DNA of 64,000 nt from assembly GCA_002083615.1 (NCBI GenBank), contig MSXO01000037.1, positions 1 through 64,000 on the forward strand, written 5' to 3'. Each line of letters opens with the position of its first letter. Position 1 is the stretch's first letter. The position numbers were made by a program, and so were the translations under genes. The notes beneath the pieces were generated by a model. It searched no databases, had not been told where the DNA came from, and worked only from the letters and a program-made list of their open reading frames with translations. The stretch is from Proteobacteria bacterium ST_bin11. GTDB lineage: Bacteria; Pseudomonadota; Gammaproteobacteria; Methylococcales; Methylomonadaceae. This document shows, piece after piece, positions 1 through 8,567 of this stretch.

Positions 1-1449
1 GTGACCGAGGATGGCGCGGAAACCGATCTGGATCTAGGCCATTACGAGCGGTTTTTAAAAACCACGATGGCCAAGAAAAACAACTTCACCACCGGCCAAG
101 TCTACGAACAAGTCTTACGCAACGAGCGTAAGGGCGAGTATTTGGGCGCGACGGTGCAGGTTATTCCGCATATTACCGACGAAATCAAGCGCCGAGTCTA
201 TGCCAGTGCGGAAGGGACCGATGTGGCGTTGATCGAAGTCGGCGGGACTGTTGGTGACATCGAATCCTTGCCGTTTCTGGAATCGATCCGGCAAATGGGC
301 GTGGAATTGGGCCGCGACCGGGCTGTTTTCATTCATCTGACCTTAGTGCCTTACATCAAATCTGCCGGCGAGATAAAAACCAAGCCAACCCAGCACTCGG
401 TAAAAGAGCTGCGTACCATCGGTATCCAGCCTGATATCTTAATTTGCCGGTCCGAGCAGCCGATTCCGGCCAGCGACCGCAAAAAAATCGCCTTGTTCAC
501 TAATGTTAACGAGAAAGCGGTCATTTCCGCGATTGACGCCGATACGATCTATCGCATTCCGCTATTGCTGCGCGAACAAGGTTTGGACGACATCGTCGTA
601 GCCCAGTTGCGTCTTGATGTGCCGCCGGCTGATTTGTCGGCATGGGAGAAAGTGGTTGATGGTCTGACTCACCCGACGGACGAGGTCAATATCGCCATCG
701 TCGGCAAATATGTTGACCACACAGATGCTTATAAATCGCTGAATGAAGCATTGATTCACGCTGGCATTCATACTCGCCACAAAGTACAGATTACTTATAT
801 CGACTCGGAAACCATCGAAGCCGAAGGTACGGCAAAGCTGAAAGATGTCGATGCCATTTTGGTACCCGGTGGCTTTGGCGAACGTGGCGTGGAAGGTAAG
901 ATTTCCACAGTACGTTTCGCCCGCGAAAACAAGATACCCTACCTGGGCATTTGCTTGGGCATGCAGTCCGCAGTGATCGAGTTCGCCCGCGATGTGGTCG
1001 GTTTAGAAGGCGCGCATAGCACCGAGTTTTTGCCGAATAGTCCGCATCCCATCATCGGTTTGATTACCGAGTGGATGGATGAAGCCGGGCAGTTAAACGT
1101 CCGCGACGAAGGTTCAGACATTGGGGGCACCATGCGTTTAGGTGCGCAAAAATGCCGGCTAAAATCCGATTCCTTGGCGTTCGAGTTGTACCAAAAAGAT
1201 GTGATCACCGAGCGGCATCGTCACCGGTACGAATTTAACAATCAGTATTTGAAGCAATTAGAAGCCGCAGGTATGCGTTTTTCCGGTAAATCGCTGGATG
1301 GACGTTTGGTGGAGATTATAGAGCTGCCGGATCACCCCTGGTTTTTGGCCTGTCAATTTCACCCCGAATTTACCTCCACACCACGTAACGGCCATCCGCT
1401 TTTTTCCGGTTTTGTCGAAGCGGCCGCCAAACACAAGAAACAAGGTTAA
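1..1449 (+). CDS. pyrG: CTP synthase, 5'-truncated by window edge
   Basis: Makes CTP from UTP, ATP and glutamine, the last step of de novo pyrimidine nucleotide synthesis in the cytoplasm. The window opens inside the gene. The first codon GTG is the internal Val of the conserved VTEDGAETDLDLGHYERF stretch, which lies about 60 residues into the E. coli enzyme (545 aa), so the ATP-binding start of the synthase domain is missing. The rest is intact: synthase domain to about residue 220, then a class I glutamine amidotransferase domain with the nucleophile elbow GICLGMQ and the His/Glu pair in QFHPEFTS. The stop is TAA at 1447-1449, two bases before kdsA, which suggests one transcript. pyrG-kdsA-eno-ftsB is a common gammaproteobacterial order. 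Confidence 0.97.
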   Translation: MTEDGAETDLDLGHYERFLKTTMAKKNNFTTGQVYEQVLRNERKGEYLGATVQVIPHITDEIKRRVYASAEGTDVALIEVGGTVGDIESLPFLESIRQMGVELGRDRAVFIHLTLVPYIKSAGEIKTKPTQHSVKELRTIGIQPDILICRSEQPIPASDRKKIALFTNVNEKAVISAIDADTIYRIPLLLREQGLDDIVVAQLRLDVPPADLSAWEKVVDGLTHPTDEVNIAIVGKYVDHTDAYKSLNEALIHAGIHTRHKVQITYIDSETIEAEGTAKLKDVDAILVPGGFGERGVEGKISTVRFARENKIPYLGICLGMQSAVIEFARDVVGLEGAHSTEFLPNSPHPIIGLITEWMDEAGQLNVRDEGSDIGGTMRLGAQKCRLKSDSLAFELYQKDVITERHRHRYEFNNQYLKQLEAAGMRFSGKSLDGRLVEIIELPDHPWFLACQFHPEFTSTPRNGHPLFSGFVEAAAKHKKQG

Positions 1450-1451
1450 AC

Positions 1452-2285
1452 ATGCAATTATGTAATTTCGAAGTCGGCTTGGATCAGCCGTTTTTCCTGA
1501 TCGCCGGCACCTGTGTCATCGAAAGCGAGCAAATGACACTGGATACCGCCGGTAAATTGAAAGAAATAGCCGACGAGTTGAATATTCCGTTTATTTATAA
1601 ATCGTCATTCGACAAAGCGAACCGTTCGTCATTGGGCAGTTTTCGCGGCCCAGGTGTGGAAAAGGGTTTGCAGATCCTGGAAAAAGTAAAACAGCAATTG
1701 CATGTACCGGTGTTGACCGACGTCCATGAAGACACCCCGCTGGCGGAAGTTGCGGCGGTGGTCGATGTCCTGCAAACTCCGGCGTTCCTTTGTCGCCAGA
1801 CCAATTTCATCCAAAGCGTTGCCGAGCTGGGTAAACCGGTGAATATCAAAAAAGGCCAGTTTTTAGCGCCTTGGGATATGGCCAATGTCGCTGCTAAAGC
1901 CAAAGCTACCGGCAACCAGCAAATCATGGTTTGCGAGCGCGGCGTGTCGTTTGGGTATAATAATTTGGTGTCTGACATGCGGTCACTGGCAGTGATGCGC
2001 GACACTGGCTGTCCAGTGGTATTCGACGCCACCCATTCTGTGCAGTTGCCGGGTGGGCAAGGCAATGTCTCCGGTGGTCAGCGCGAGCATGTGCCTGTGC
2101 TGGCTCGTGCAGCGGTTGCGGTCGGCATTGCCGGGCTTTTCATGGAATCGCATCCCAAACCGGAAGAGGCTTTGAGCGACGGCCCCAACTCCTGGCCTTT
2201 GCACCGCATGAAAGAATTATTGGAAATGTTAGTAACGATAGACCGGGCTGTTAAATCCACCAGCCTGATTGAAACCACTCTATAG
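1452..2285 (+). CDS. kdsA: 3-deoxy-8-phosphooctulonate (KDO-8-P) synthase
   Basis: Condenses phosphoenolpyruvate with D-arabinose 5-phosphate to give KDO 8-phosphate, the precursor of the inner-core sugar of lipopolysaccharide. At 277 aa it has normal length. Family motifs visible are LTDVHED near residue 95, the substrate-binding CRQTNFI, KKGQFLAPWDM, and GVSFGYNNLV. It starts two bases after the pyrG stop and ends nine bases before eno, so it is probably cotranscribed with both. The presence of kdsA shows a Gram-negative host with LPS. Nothing is unusual. Confidence 0.97.
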   Translation: MQLCNFEVGLDQPFFLIAGTCVIESEQMTLDTAGKLKEIADELNIPFIYKSSFDKANRSSLGSFRGPGVEKGLQILEKVKQQLHVPVLTDVHEDTPLAEVAAVVDVLQTPAFLCRQTNFIQSVAELGKPVNIKKGQFLAPWDMANVAAKAKATGNQQIMVCERGVSFGYNNLVSDMRSLAVMRDTGCPVVFDATHSVQLPGGQGNVSGGQREHVPVLARAAVAVGIAGLFMESHPKPEEALSDGPNSWPLHRMKELLEMLVTIDRAVKSTSLIETTL

Positions 2286-2294
2286 GGCAAAATA

Positions 2295-3578
2295 ATGGCA
2301 AGAATAGTAGACGTAAAGGCAAGAGAAGTTCTGGATTCACGCGGTAATCCGACTGTTGAAGCGGAAGTGTATTTGGCATCCGGCATCATCGGCAGTGCGA
2401 TGGTGCCCTCCGGTGCCTCCACCGGCGAACGCGAAGCAATCGAATTGCGCGACGGTGACAAAGCTCGCTATTTGGGTAAAGGTGTATTGAACGCTGTTAA
2501 CTTCGTCAATACCGAAATTCGCGAAGCGGTCATCGGTATGGATGCCAACAACCAAGCTGCGTTAGACGAAAAAATGATTGCCTTGGACGGTACCCCAAGC
2601 AAAAGCCGCATCGGCGCCAATGCGATTTTGGGTGTTTCCATGGCTGCCGCTCGCGCTGCCGCTCAAGAAGCCGGCGTACCGTTATACAAATTCCTGAACA
2701 AATCCGGCGAGTTCATCCTGCCTGTGCCAATGATGAACATCATCAACGGCGGTTCGCACGCTGATAATAGCGTGGACTTGCAAGAATTCATGATTTTGCC
2801 TGTTGGTGCGCCAACCTTCCGCGAAGCGATCCGTTACGGTGCCGAAGTATTCCACAACCTGGCTAAAGTATTGAAAAGCCGCGGTTTGGCTACCACTGTG
2901 GGCGACGAAGGCGGCTTTGCGCCTAACTTGTCTTCCAACGAAGAAGCCATCGAAGTGATCCTGGAAGCCATCGAAAAAGCTGGTTACAAAGCAGGCGTTG
3001 ACATCTATCTGGGTATGGACGCTGCTGCTTCAGAATATTTCGATGACGGTAAATACGTGTTGTCTGCGGAAAATCGCAGTTTCAACTCCACAGAAATGGT
3101 CGATTTCCTGGCAGCGTGGGTTGATAAATACCCCATTATCTCCATCGAAGACGGTCTGGACGAAAACGACTGGGACGGCTGGAAATATCAAACCGAAAAA
3201 TTGGGCGGTAAAATTCAGTTGGTCGGCGACGATTTGTTCGTGACCAACCCTGCTATCCTGAAAGAAGGTATCGAGAAAGGCATCGCCAACTCCATCCTGA
3301 TCAAAGTCAACCAGATCGGCACTTTGACCGAAACTCTAGCTGCTATCGATATGGCGTCTGCTGCGGGTTACAGCGCGGTGGTTTCTCACCGTTCCGGCGA
3401 AACCGAAGACACCACTATCGCTGACTTGGTGGTTGCCACTGGCACCGGCCAAATCAAAACCGGTTCATTGAGCCGTTCCGACCGGGTTGCTAAATATAAC
3501 CGTCTGATGAAAATCGAAGACGAGTTGGGCGACAAAGCCAAATACGCCGGCCGTAGCGCGTTTAAAATGCTGAAATAA
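2295..3578 (+). CDS. eno: Enolase (phosphopyruvate hydratase)
   Basis: Interconverts 2-phosphoglycerate and phosphoenolpyruvate in glycolysis and gluconeogenesis; in gammaproteobacteria it is also a part of the RNA degradosome. The 427 aa length is normal. Motifs seen are VPSGASTGEREA near the N terminus, GDEGGFAPN around residue 205, the catalytic-lysine region LIKVNQIGTL, and the family signature SHRSGETEDTT near residue 368. Its codons look like those of a highly expressed gene (many GGC, AAC, CTG). It is followed after six bases by a palindromic repeat element, not by an ordinary U-tract terminator, and then by ftsB. Confidence 0.98.
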   Translation: MARIVDVKAREVLDSRGNPTVEAEVYLASGIIGSAMVPSGASTGEREAIELRDGDKARYLGKGVLNAVNFVNTEIREAVIGMDANNQAALDEKMIALDGTPSKSRIGANAILGVSMAAARAAAQEAGVPLYKFLNKSGEFILPVPMMNIINGGSHADNSVDLQEFMILPVGAPTFREAIRYGAEVFHNLAKVLKSRGLATTVGDEGGFAPNLSSNEEAIEVILEAIEKAGYKAGVDIYLGMDAAASEYFDDGKYVLSAENRSFNSTEMVDFLAAWVDKYPIISIEDGLDENDWDGWKYQTEKLGGKIQLVGDDLFVTNPAILKEGIEKGIANSILIKVNQIGTLTETLAAIDMASAAGYSAVVSHRSGETEDTTIADLVVATGTGQIKTGSLSRSDRVAKYNRLMKIEDELGDKAKYAGRSAFKMLK

Positions 3579-3583
3579 AATGC

Positions 3584-3665
3584 GTAGGTTGGGTTAGGCG
3601 CAAGCCGTAACCCAACGGATTGCTTTATTGTTGGGTTGCACTCTTCCGGGTGCAACCCACCTTAC
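3584..3665. repeat. Palindromic GTAGG...CTTAC intergenic repeat (two hairpins)
   Basis: An 82-base element fills the eno-ftsB gap. It holds two consecutive stem-loops: TTGGGTT...AACCCAA at about 3590-3615, then GGGTTGCA...TGCAACCC at about 3633-3658. Its outer ends read GTAGG and CTTAC, nearly inverted. This is the layout of REP/BIME-like intergenic elements. A second element of the same design, with a different sequence, lies at 47342-47416. It could act as an mRNA-stabilising or terminating structure after eno. Confidence 0.7.
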
Positions 3666-3680
3666 AGATCGAGAGCAGCC

Positions 3681-3950
3681 ATTAAAACCCTGATCGCCAT
3701 CATCATCCTATTAATCGTTCACTTCCAATATAGGTTGTGGCTAGGTGATGCCAGCGTCTCGCAGATTAGCGATTATCGGGAACGCCTCGATACCCTGACC
3801 AAGGAAGCTCAGGAAAAAAAGGAACGCAACGATTCCTTGTATGCCGAGGTACTGGATTTGCGCCGTGGCTTGGAAACTATCGAAGAACGCGCTCGTTACG
3901 AATTGGGCATGATCAAGGAAAACGAAACCTTCTTTCAAGTCCTTGAGTAG
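3681..3950 (+). CDS. ftsB: Cell division protein FtsB, probable ATT start
   Basis: Small bitopic divisome protein that bridges FtsL and FtsQ at the septum. It has one N-terminal membrane segment (TLIAIIILLIVHFQYRLW), then a coiled coil (about residues 30-60) and the family ending EERARYELGMIKENETFF. The reading frame is open further upstream only through a TTG at 3636, which lies inside the palindromic repeat. Alignment with E. coli FtsB (from memory, [20 protein letters not shown]) puts residue 1 exactly on the codon ATT at 3681, with GAGAG seven bases upstream. I therefore call an ATT start giving 89 aa; if the TTG is used the protein is 104 aa. The ispD start follows three bases after the stop. 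Confidence 0.85.
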   Translation: MKTLIAIIILLIVHFQYRLWLGDASVSQISDYRERLDTLTKEAQEKKERNDSLYAEVLDLRRGLETIEERARYELGMIKENETFFQVLE

Positions 3951-3953
3951 AGC

Positions 3954-4649
3954 ATGAAGCAAATTCTTAGATGCTGGGCAGTCGTCCCGGCAGCCGGCGT
4001 CGGCAAACGTATGCAAGCCGACCGCCCCAAACAATATCTGCCGCTGGCCGGCAAAACCGTCATTGAACATACCTTAAATCGCTTATTACAATCCGGCGCG
4101 TTTCAAGCTGTCGCGGTAGCGATTTCGCTGGAAGATCCGTACTGGCCGGAATTGGCCGTATCCAAACATCCCGATGTGATTACCGCACCGGGCGGCAAGG
4201 AGCGGGCCGACTCGGTACTATCGGCGCTGAAATCGTTGCAAGGACAAGCCGCCGAAGACGACTGGGTGTTGGTGCATGACGCCGCTCGGCCGTGTCTGAC
4301 CACCTCCGACATTCTTCTGCAAATCGATAAGCTAAAAGACGATGCAGTCGGCGGTATTTTGGCTTTGTCCTCGCACGACACGCTGAAGCACGTCGACGCC
4401 GACACAATAACGGCGACGATAGACCGCAAACATGTCTGGCGGGCGTTGACACCGCAAATGTTCAAATACGGCATGCTGCGCGACGCCTTGCAGCAAACCG
4501 AAGGCAATCCGGCTGTCACCGACGAAGCCAGTGCATTGGAGCTTTTGGGCTACAAACCCAAAATCGTCGAAGGCCGCCCCGATAACATCAAAATCACCCG
4601 GCCCGAAGATCTGGCTTTGGCACAATTTTATATGGAGCAACAAACATGA
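3954..4649 (+). CDS. ispD: 2-C-methyl-D-erythritol 4-phosphate cytidylyltransferase
   Basis: Third step of the MEP isoprenoid pathway: joins CTP and 2-C-methylerythritol 4-phosphate to form CDP-ME. The 231 aa protein has the nucleotide-binding N-terminal motif PAAGVGKRMQADRPKQYLPL, with the Lys/Arg that hold the CTP phosphates, then VLVHDAARPC near residue 105 and the C-terminal GRPDNIKITRPEDL. It starts three bases after ftsB and overlaps ispF by four bases (ATGA), the usual ftsB-ispD-ispF arrangement and a sign of translational coupling. Confidence 0.97.
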   Translation: MKQILRCWAVVPAAGVGKRMQADRPKQYLPLAGKTVIEHTLNRLLQSGAFQAVAVAISLEDPYWPELAVSKHPDVITAPGGKERADSVLSALKSLQGQAAEDDWVLVHDAARPCLTTSDILLQIDKLKDDAVGGILALSSHDTLKHVDADTITATIDRKHVWRALTPQMFKYGMLRDALQQTEGNPAVTDEASALELLGYKPKIVEGRPDNIKITRPEDLALAQFYMEQQT

Positions 4650-5119
4650 TTCGAGTCGGCCAAGGCTACGACGTCCATCGTTTTAATGAAGGCGACCACA
4701 TCATTCTCGGTGGCGTTACCATTCCTTACGAAAAAGGCCTGGAGGCCCATTCCGACGGCGATGTGGTGCTGCATGCCTTGGCTGATGCAATTCTCGGCGC
4801 GGCAGCGTTGGGCGACATCGGCAAGCATTTTCCGGATACCGATCCCGAATTCAAAGGTGCCGACAGCCGGGTGTTGCTGCGACATGTCTATAAAATCGTC
4901 CAGGAAAAAGGTTACAAGCTGGTTAACGCCGATGTCACTATCATCGCCCAGGCGCCGAAAATGCTGCCGCATGTGCCGGCTATGCGTGCCAATATCGCTG
5001 CAGACTTAACTGTCGATGTCGATTTCATCAACGTCAAAGCGACCACGACTGAAAAATTAGGCTTCGAAGGCCGAAAGGAAGGCATCGCGGTGCAGGCTGT
5101 GGTGTTAATTGAGAAGTAA
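4646..5119 (+). CDS. ispF: 2-C-methyl-D-erythritol 2,4-cyclodiphosphate synthase
   Basis: Cyclises CDP-ME 2-phosphate to ME-cyclodiphosphate with release of CMP in the MEP pathway. The 157 aa protein shows the metal ligands in GYDVHRF (Asp8, His10) and in the HSDGDVVLHAL stretch (His42), then ALGDIGKHFPDTD and the C-terminal KATTTEKLGFEGRKEGIA motif. It overlaps ispD by four bases. It is the last gene before a spacer of about 150 bases, so it may end the eno-to-ispF operon, although no clear terminator hairpin is visible there. Confidence 0.97.
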   Translation: MIRVGQGYDVHRFNEGDHIILGGVTIPYEKGLEAHSDGDVVLHALADAILGAAALGDIGKHFPDTDPEFKGADSRVLLRHVYKIVQEKGYKLVNADVTIIAQAPKMLPHVPAMRANIAADLTVDVDFINVKATTTEKLGFEGRKEGIAVQAVVLIEK

Positions 5120-5266
5120 CTTACTCTAATTCAAAGTTTACTCAAATTTTTAGCTGCAAAGTTATGCCGGTCAGGGTGCGCTTAGCGTTCCCTGACAATT
5201 TCACTGCCTCCTGCGCCAGTGCAGACGTATCGCGGCAACAATATGGCCTACGATATTTACTATCCC

Positions 5267-6304
5267 ATGACAGAATTTAGCTTACCCGAATGGCCTTACG
5301 CTTACGGAGGCCCATCCGGCGCCGGCGACATCAAAATCGAGCCCGAGGATTTTGTCGTCGAAGAAATTCTATCTTTCGAGCCCGAAGGCAGCGGCGAGCA
5401 TATATTCCTGCATATCGAAAAAATCGGCGAAAACACCGAATATGTCGCGCGGCAGTTGGCTCGCCATGCCGGTGTCAGGCAACGTGATGTCAGCTATGCC
5501 GGTCTGAAGGATAGACACGGCCGCACTCGGCAATGGTTTAGTGTGTGGCTGCCGGGTAAGGAAGATCCGGAGTGGTCAGCTATCGAATCCGACCAGTTGC
5601 GGATTTTGCAAACGATCCGGCATGCCCGAAAACTGAAGCGCGGCGTATTGGCCGGTAATCGGTTTACGTTGCTGATCCGCAATTGGACGGGCGACCGAGA
5701 ACTCGCCGAAAAGCAGTTGCAGCAGATCAAAACTCAGGGTTTTCCCAATTACTTCGGCCCGCAACGTTTCGGGCATCACGGCCAAAATATTGATCGGGCA
5801 TTGGCGATTTTTGCCGGCGCCAAGGTCAAGCGGGAACAACGATCTCTGTATTTATCGGCAGCGCGCTCGTATTTGTTCAATTTGATCCTGGCGCAGCGCG
5901 TCGCGCAAGCGAGTTGGCATCGATCATTAAATGGCGATGTGTTTAAGCTTGAGGGCAGTAATAGCTGTTTTACCGGCGATAGCAACGATGCCAGTCTGTC
6001 GGCTCGCGTCCAGCAGGGTGATATTCATCCCACTGGGATCATGTGGGGCCGTGGCGGTAAGATTGCCACGGCTGAGGCCGGTGCGATAGAGGATGCCGTG
6101 ATTGCCGCTAACGCATCCATAGCCGACGGTTTGCTTGCGTTTGATCTGGAAGCTGATCGTCGGGCCCTGCGCACATTGCCGCAAGAGATGGCGTGGCAGT
6201 GGTTGGATAATCAGGTAAATTTGAGCTTTTGTCTGCCGGCCGGCAGCTATGCCACCGCCTTGTTACGGGAAATTATCGGCGATGCACCTAGCGCCGCTTA
6301 TTGA
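5267..6304 (+). CDS. truD: tRNA pseudouridine(13) synthase TruD
   Basis: Isomerises uridine 13 of tRNA-Glu to pseudouridine. Visible family features are PEDFVVEEIL near the start, the catalytic Asp in SYAGLKDRHGRTRQW, and the TruD signature NYFGPQRFGHHGQN. The frame is open from a GTG at 5219, with ATGs at 5243 and 5267. I chose 5267 (MTEFSLPEW, 345 aa) because it matches the length and N terminus of E. coli TruD (349 aa). None of the three starts has a strong ribosome binding site, so the start is uncertain. ispF-truD neighbourhood is conserved in gammaproteobacteria, where surE often follows; here it is replaced by the secretion operon. Confidence 0.93.
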   Translation: MTEFSLPEWPYAYGGPSGAGDIKIEPEDFVVEEILSFEPEGSGEHIFLHIEKIGENTEYVARQLARHAGVRQRDVSYAGLKDRHGRTRQWFSVWLPGKEDPEWSAIESDQLRILQTIRHARKLKRGVLAGNRFTLLIRNWTGDRELAEKQLQQIKTQGFPNYFGPQRFGHHGQNIDRALAIFAGAKVKREQRSLYLSAARSYLFNLILAQRVAQASWHRSLNGDVFKLEGSNSCFTGDSNDASLSARVQQGDIHPTGIMWGRGGKIATAEAGAIEDAVIAANASIADGLLAFDLEADRRALRTLPQEMAWQWLDNQVNLSFCLPAGSYATALLREIIGDAPSAAY

Positions 6305-6415
6305 ATTTGCTTTGAAAAAAATACTTTTTGGGTTGTAATCGCATCAATATAGTAATACTTACGTACAATAGCGCGTGACAGCGTTATAAAATTCTAACTT
6401 CTACTTACACCCTAA

Positions 6416-8566
6416 ATGCCTGATAGCGGCCAGATATCCGGACCAGCAGATTCCACGTTTGACGATCCTTTATTGTTGGCTTTGCTGTCGGTCTGCAAAT
6501 TGTTGCATATACCTCAAACCGCAACGGCCTTGGTAGCCGGACTGCCCTTAGTCGATGATAAGTTGACGCCGGCCTTGTTCATGCGCGCTGCTGAACGGGC
6601 AGGTTTGACGAGTCGCTTGTTGCACCGACCTTTACAGAATATTTCTAATTTGGTGCTGCCGGCTGTACTGTTGCTCAAAGACGGTAATGCCTGTGTACTG
6701 GTTGCCAAGAATGGTAAAAGCTATACGGTCGTGTTGCCGGAAACCGAGAGCGGCGAAAAGACAGTTAGTGTGGCGGCGCTGGAAGCGGACTATCAGGGTT
6801 CTGCATTTTTCTTGCAGTTACAGCATCGCTTCGATGGGCGTACTGCCGAATCGGCGATACCTAAAGTCAAACATTGGTTTTGGGATGTAATTTACAAGTC
6901 CTGGCCTATTTATGCGGAAGTTCTGGCGGCCTCGGTACTAATCAATCTATTCGCTTTGGCGGCCCCCTTATTTTTCATGAATGTATACGACCGCGTGGTG
7001 CCGAATCATGCGTTGGAAACTTTGTGGGTGCTGACCGTCGGCATATTAATCGTGTTGGGCTTTGAATTGGCCATGAAACTGCTGCGGAGCTATTTTATCG
7101 ATGCAGCCGGCAAACGCGCCGATATTGTTTTGTCGGCGAATATTTTCGAAAAACTAATGAATATTCGTATGGAATCCCGACCGCCCTCGGTGGGAGCATT
7201 TGCGAACAACTTGAGCGAATTCGAGTCTTTTCGCGAGTTTTTGACTTCGGCAACGCTGGTGACACTGATCGATTTGCCGTTTTTATTTTTGTTTTTACTG
7301 ATCATTTATAGTGTCGGCGGCAATTTGGCTCTGATTCCATTGGCGATTTTACCGTTGGCAATGTTGATCGGCATCGCCTTGCAGGCCCCGTTAAAAAACA
7401 CGATAAACGCCATGTTCAAATTCGGCGGCGAAAAAAACGCCACGTTGGTGGAAGCCTTATCCAATCTGGAAAGCATTAAAACGGCTGGTGCAGAAGGGCA
7501 GATGCAGCGTCGCTGGGAGCAGAATATCGGCGAAATCGCCCGGTTGGGCTTGAAGTCGCGGTTTTATGCCGGCTTAACCGTGAATTTGACCGCCTTCCTG
7601 CAGCAGTTGGCGTCGGTACTCGTGGTGGTGGCCGGTGTCTATCGGATTACCGATGGCGATTTGACGACAGGGGGCTTGGTGGCTTGTACTATGCTGACCT
7701 CGCGGGCATTGGCACCGGTAGGCCAAGTTTCCGGGTTATTGACCCGTTACCACCAGGCTGTGACAGCCTTGGGGTCCTTTAGCCGGATGATGGCCTTACC
7801 CGTAGAACGGGAGAATGGTAAGGAATATTTGCATAGGCCAGGCTTTAGCGGCGAGATCGAATTCAAGCAGGTTCGCTTCAGCTATCCTCAGCAGCCGGTT
7901 AAGGCTTTGGATGGCGTATCCTTCAAAATCAAGGCTGGTGAGCGTGTAGGTTTTATCGGTCGCATCGGCTCAGGCAAAAGTACGCTAGAAAAATTGATGT
8001 TGGGTTTGTATCAGGCCCAAGAAGGCTCGATATTGATAGACGGTACCGATATTCGCCAAATTGACCCCGCCGATTTGCGTCGGCAAGTCGGCTATGTGCC
8101 GCAAGATATTTCCTTAATGTTCGGCAGCGTGAAGGACAATATTGTTTTGGGTTCGCGTTTTGCCGATGACAGTGCGGTGTTAAAGGCGGCGGGGATTGCC
8201 GGTGTTGATCAATTCGTCAGTAAGCATCCGGCAGGTTTTGATTTGCAAGTGGGTGAGCGCGGCGCATCGTTATCGGGCGGGCAACGGCAAAGTATCGCGC
8301 TGGCTAGGGCTTTACTACTATCGCCACCGATTTTTATTCTGGACGAGCCGACCAATGCAATGGACAACAGCAGCGAGGAAGCATTTAAACAGCGTTTTGC
8401 CGCGCAATTAGAGGGACAGACGCTGATTCTGGTCACGCATCGCATGTCATTACTCAGTTTGGTGGACAGGCTAATCGTGATGGACGGCGGACATATGGTC
8501 GCCGACGGTCCGAAGGAGCATGTGCTGGAAGCGTTACGCCAAGGGCAGATCAAGGTGGCTGTTTAA
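6416..8566 (+). CDS. lapB: Type I secretion ABC transporter, LapB/LssB type
   Basis: Inner-membrane permease-ATPase that powers export of very large RTX-type adhesins or related proteins straight to the outside. The order is: an N-terminal C39-peptidase-like domain (about 15-130), a six-helix ABC membrane domain (about 160-430), and an ATPase domain (about 480-710) with Walker A GRIGSGKST, signature LSGGQRQ and Walker B FILDEPT. The peptidase-like domain lacks the catalytic Cys and is therefore of the C39-like docking kind found in LapB/HlyB transporters. It heads a four-gene operon with the adaptor, a LuxR regulator and a TolC-like protein. No large adhesin substrate gene and no LapD/LapG control genes lie in the window. 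Confidence 0.93.
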   Translation: MPDSGQISGPADSTFDDPLLLALLSVCKLLHIPQTATALVAGLPLVDDKLTPALFMRAAERAGLTSRLLHRPLQNISNLVLPAVLLLKDGNACVLVAKNGKSYTVVLPETESGEKTVSVAALEADYQGSAFFLQLQHRFDGRTAESAIPKVKHWFWDVIYKSWPIYAEVLAASVLINLFALAAPLFFMNVYDRVVPNHALETLWVLTVGILIVLGFELAMKLLRSYFIDAAGKRADIVLSANIFEKLMNIRMESRPPSVGAFANNLSEFESFREFLTSATLVTLIDLPFLFLFLLIIYSVGGNLALIPLAILPLAMLIGIALQAPLKNTINAMFKFGGEKNATLVEALSNLESIKTAGAEGQMQRRWEQNIGEIARLGLKSRFYAGLTVNLTAFLQQLASVLVVVAGVYRITDGDLTTGGLVACTMLTSRALAPVGQVSGLLTRYHQAVTALGSFSRMMALPVERENGKEYLHRPGFSGEIEFKQVRFSYPQQPVKALDGVSFKIKAGERVGFIGRIGSGKSTLEKLMLGLYQAQEGSILIDGTDIRQIDPADLRRQVGYVPQDISLMFGSVKDNIVLGSRFADDSAVLKAAGIAGVDQFVSKHPAGFDLQVGERGASLSGGQRQSIALARALLLSPPIFILDEPTNAMDNSSEEAFKQRFAAQLEGQTLILVTHRMSLLSLVDRLIVMDGGHMVADGPKEHVLEALRQGQIKVAV

Positions 8567-8567
8567 A

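Noticed and set aside
1..3. GTG at base 1 as the pyrG start codon
   Set aside because: It is the Val codon of the internal VTEDGAETDLDL motif; the true start is outside the window.
6416..6800. Active C39 bacteriocin-processing peptidase in LapB
   Set aside because: The catalytic Cys motif is absent; this is a C39-like docking domain, so no leader-peptide processing is expected.
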